From the NCBI GenBank assembly GCA_900544465.1, contig UQVT01000111.1, positions 1 through 6,701 on the forward strand: a DNA stretch of 6,701 bases, in the 5' to 3' direction. A program made the position numbers and the translations under genes. Below the pieces are notes generated by a model. The model searched no databases and was not told the origin of the DNA. It was given only the letters and a program-made list of their open reading frames with translations. The stretch comes from an uncultured Collinsella sp. (GTDB taxonomy: Bacteria; Actinomycetota; Coriobacteriia; Coriobacteriales; Coriobacteriaceae). Each line of letters starts with the position of its first letter. The stretch's first letter is position 1. Below, in pieces: positions 6,339 through 6,701 of this stretch.

Positions 6339-6701
6339 ATGGAAACGAAGAGCTTGAGTGAATCGACCATTTGCTGCTTTGGCGATTCGACCACATGGGG
6401 CGATAACGGATGCGGCGCAGGCGGTAACGACATCTCCTGGACTTCGCATCTGGGCGCGTTGCTGGGAGGCGCGGTCGTCGAGAACTTTGGCATCAAGGGT
6501 TCGCGCATCGCCATCAAGGCCGACCGTACCGATTCGTTTGTCGAGCGCCTGGACGGTATCGACGATGCGGCCGATATCTACATCGTCTTTGGCGGCGTCA
6601 ACGACTTTAGCCGCAACGTGCCGCTTGGAGAGCTGGGCAGCACGGACGTGCATGAGTTCTACGGTGCACTCGACTACCTGATTCGCACCATAACGGCGCG
6701 C
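6339..6701 (+). CDS. SGNH/GDSL-family hydrolase (probable carbohydrate esterase), 3'-truncated by the window edge
   Basis: The first 121 residues of a serine esterase with the SGNH fold; the frame is still open at the window end. Block I is FGDST at 14-18 with Ser17 as nucleophile, Block II has Gly51 within an NFGIKG segment, and Block III is GGVND at 85-89 with Asn88 in the oxyanion hole. The Block V D-x-x-H carrying the catalytic Asp and His would lie beyond the window. The N-terminus is METKSLSEST, polar and without a signal peptide, so it is predicted cytoplasmic. In this context a role in deacetylating pectic or rhamnogalacturonan oligosaccharides is plausible, since several CAZy esterase families (CE2, CE3, CE12, for example) share the fold. 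The part seen does not identify which family it belongs to, and lipid or other ester substrates cannot be excluded. Confidence 0.88.
   Translation, partial: METKSLSESTICCFGDSTTWGDNGCGAGGNDISWTSHLGALLGGAVVENFGIKGSRIAIKADRTDSFVERLDGIDDAADIYIVFGGVNDFSRNVPLGELGSTDVHEFYGALDYLIRTITAR

Noticed and set aside
1..6701. Search for CRISPR arrays, tRNA/rRNA genes, insertion sequences and tandem repeats
   Set aside because: Nearly all of the window is coding and I saw no repeated units, no cloverleaf-like or rRNA-like segment and no transposase motifs.

Overview
The window reads as part of a pectin (homogalacturonan) utilisation locus from a high-GC, gut-type bacterium. All five genes lie on the + strand, tightly packed. 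The GC-rich sequence, the codon choice (GAG, AAG, ATC, GGC in the best-biased genes) and the flavour of the proteins suggest a Coriobacteriia actinomycete such as Collinsella. That is recognition from memory, not a search, and no rRNA or marker gene in the window settles it.

Layout: (1) positions 1-1482, a sugar:cation symporter of the GPH/MelB type, missing its N-terminus at the window edge. It is followed by a strong intrinsic terminator at 1507-1549. (2) 1598-3193, a GH28 polygalacturonase-type hydrolase with a small N-terminal beta domain. (3) A long perfect stem-loop without a U-tract at 3210-3244. (4) 3298-4107, an acetyl-esterase-like alpha/beta hydrolase, whose stop codon overlaps (ATGA) the start of (5) 4104-6269, a 721-residue two-domain protein: a CE8 pectin methylesterase joined to a second, unrelated alpha/beta hydrolase. 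(6) After a 69-nt gap, an SGNH/GDSL esterase begins at 6339 and runs off the window.

How the genes may work together: the symporter would bring in short pectic oligosaccharides. The CE8 domain would remove methyl esters. Up to three further esterase modules (two alpha/beta hydrolases and one SGNH) would remove acetyl or other esters. The GH28 enzyme would then cut the exposed galacturonan. None of the four enzymes has a recognisable signal peptide, so the sequence suggests cytoplasmic 'de-esterify, then cut' processing of imported oligomers rather than extracellular attack on polymeric pectin. Substrate assignments within this scheme are inference from families and context.

The most noteworthy items are the CE8-alpha/beta hydrolase fusion, the lack of export signals on enzyme types that are classically secreted, the cluster of four esterase modules from three folds, and the unusual hairpin between the GH28 gene and the esterase genes. 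I see no mobile element, CRISPR array, tRNA or rRNA, and no transcriptional regulator in the window. No intergenic stretch exceeds about 120 bases.
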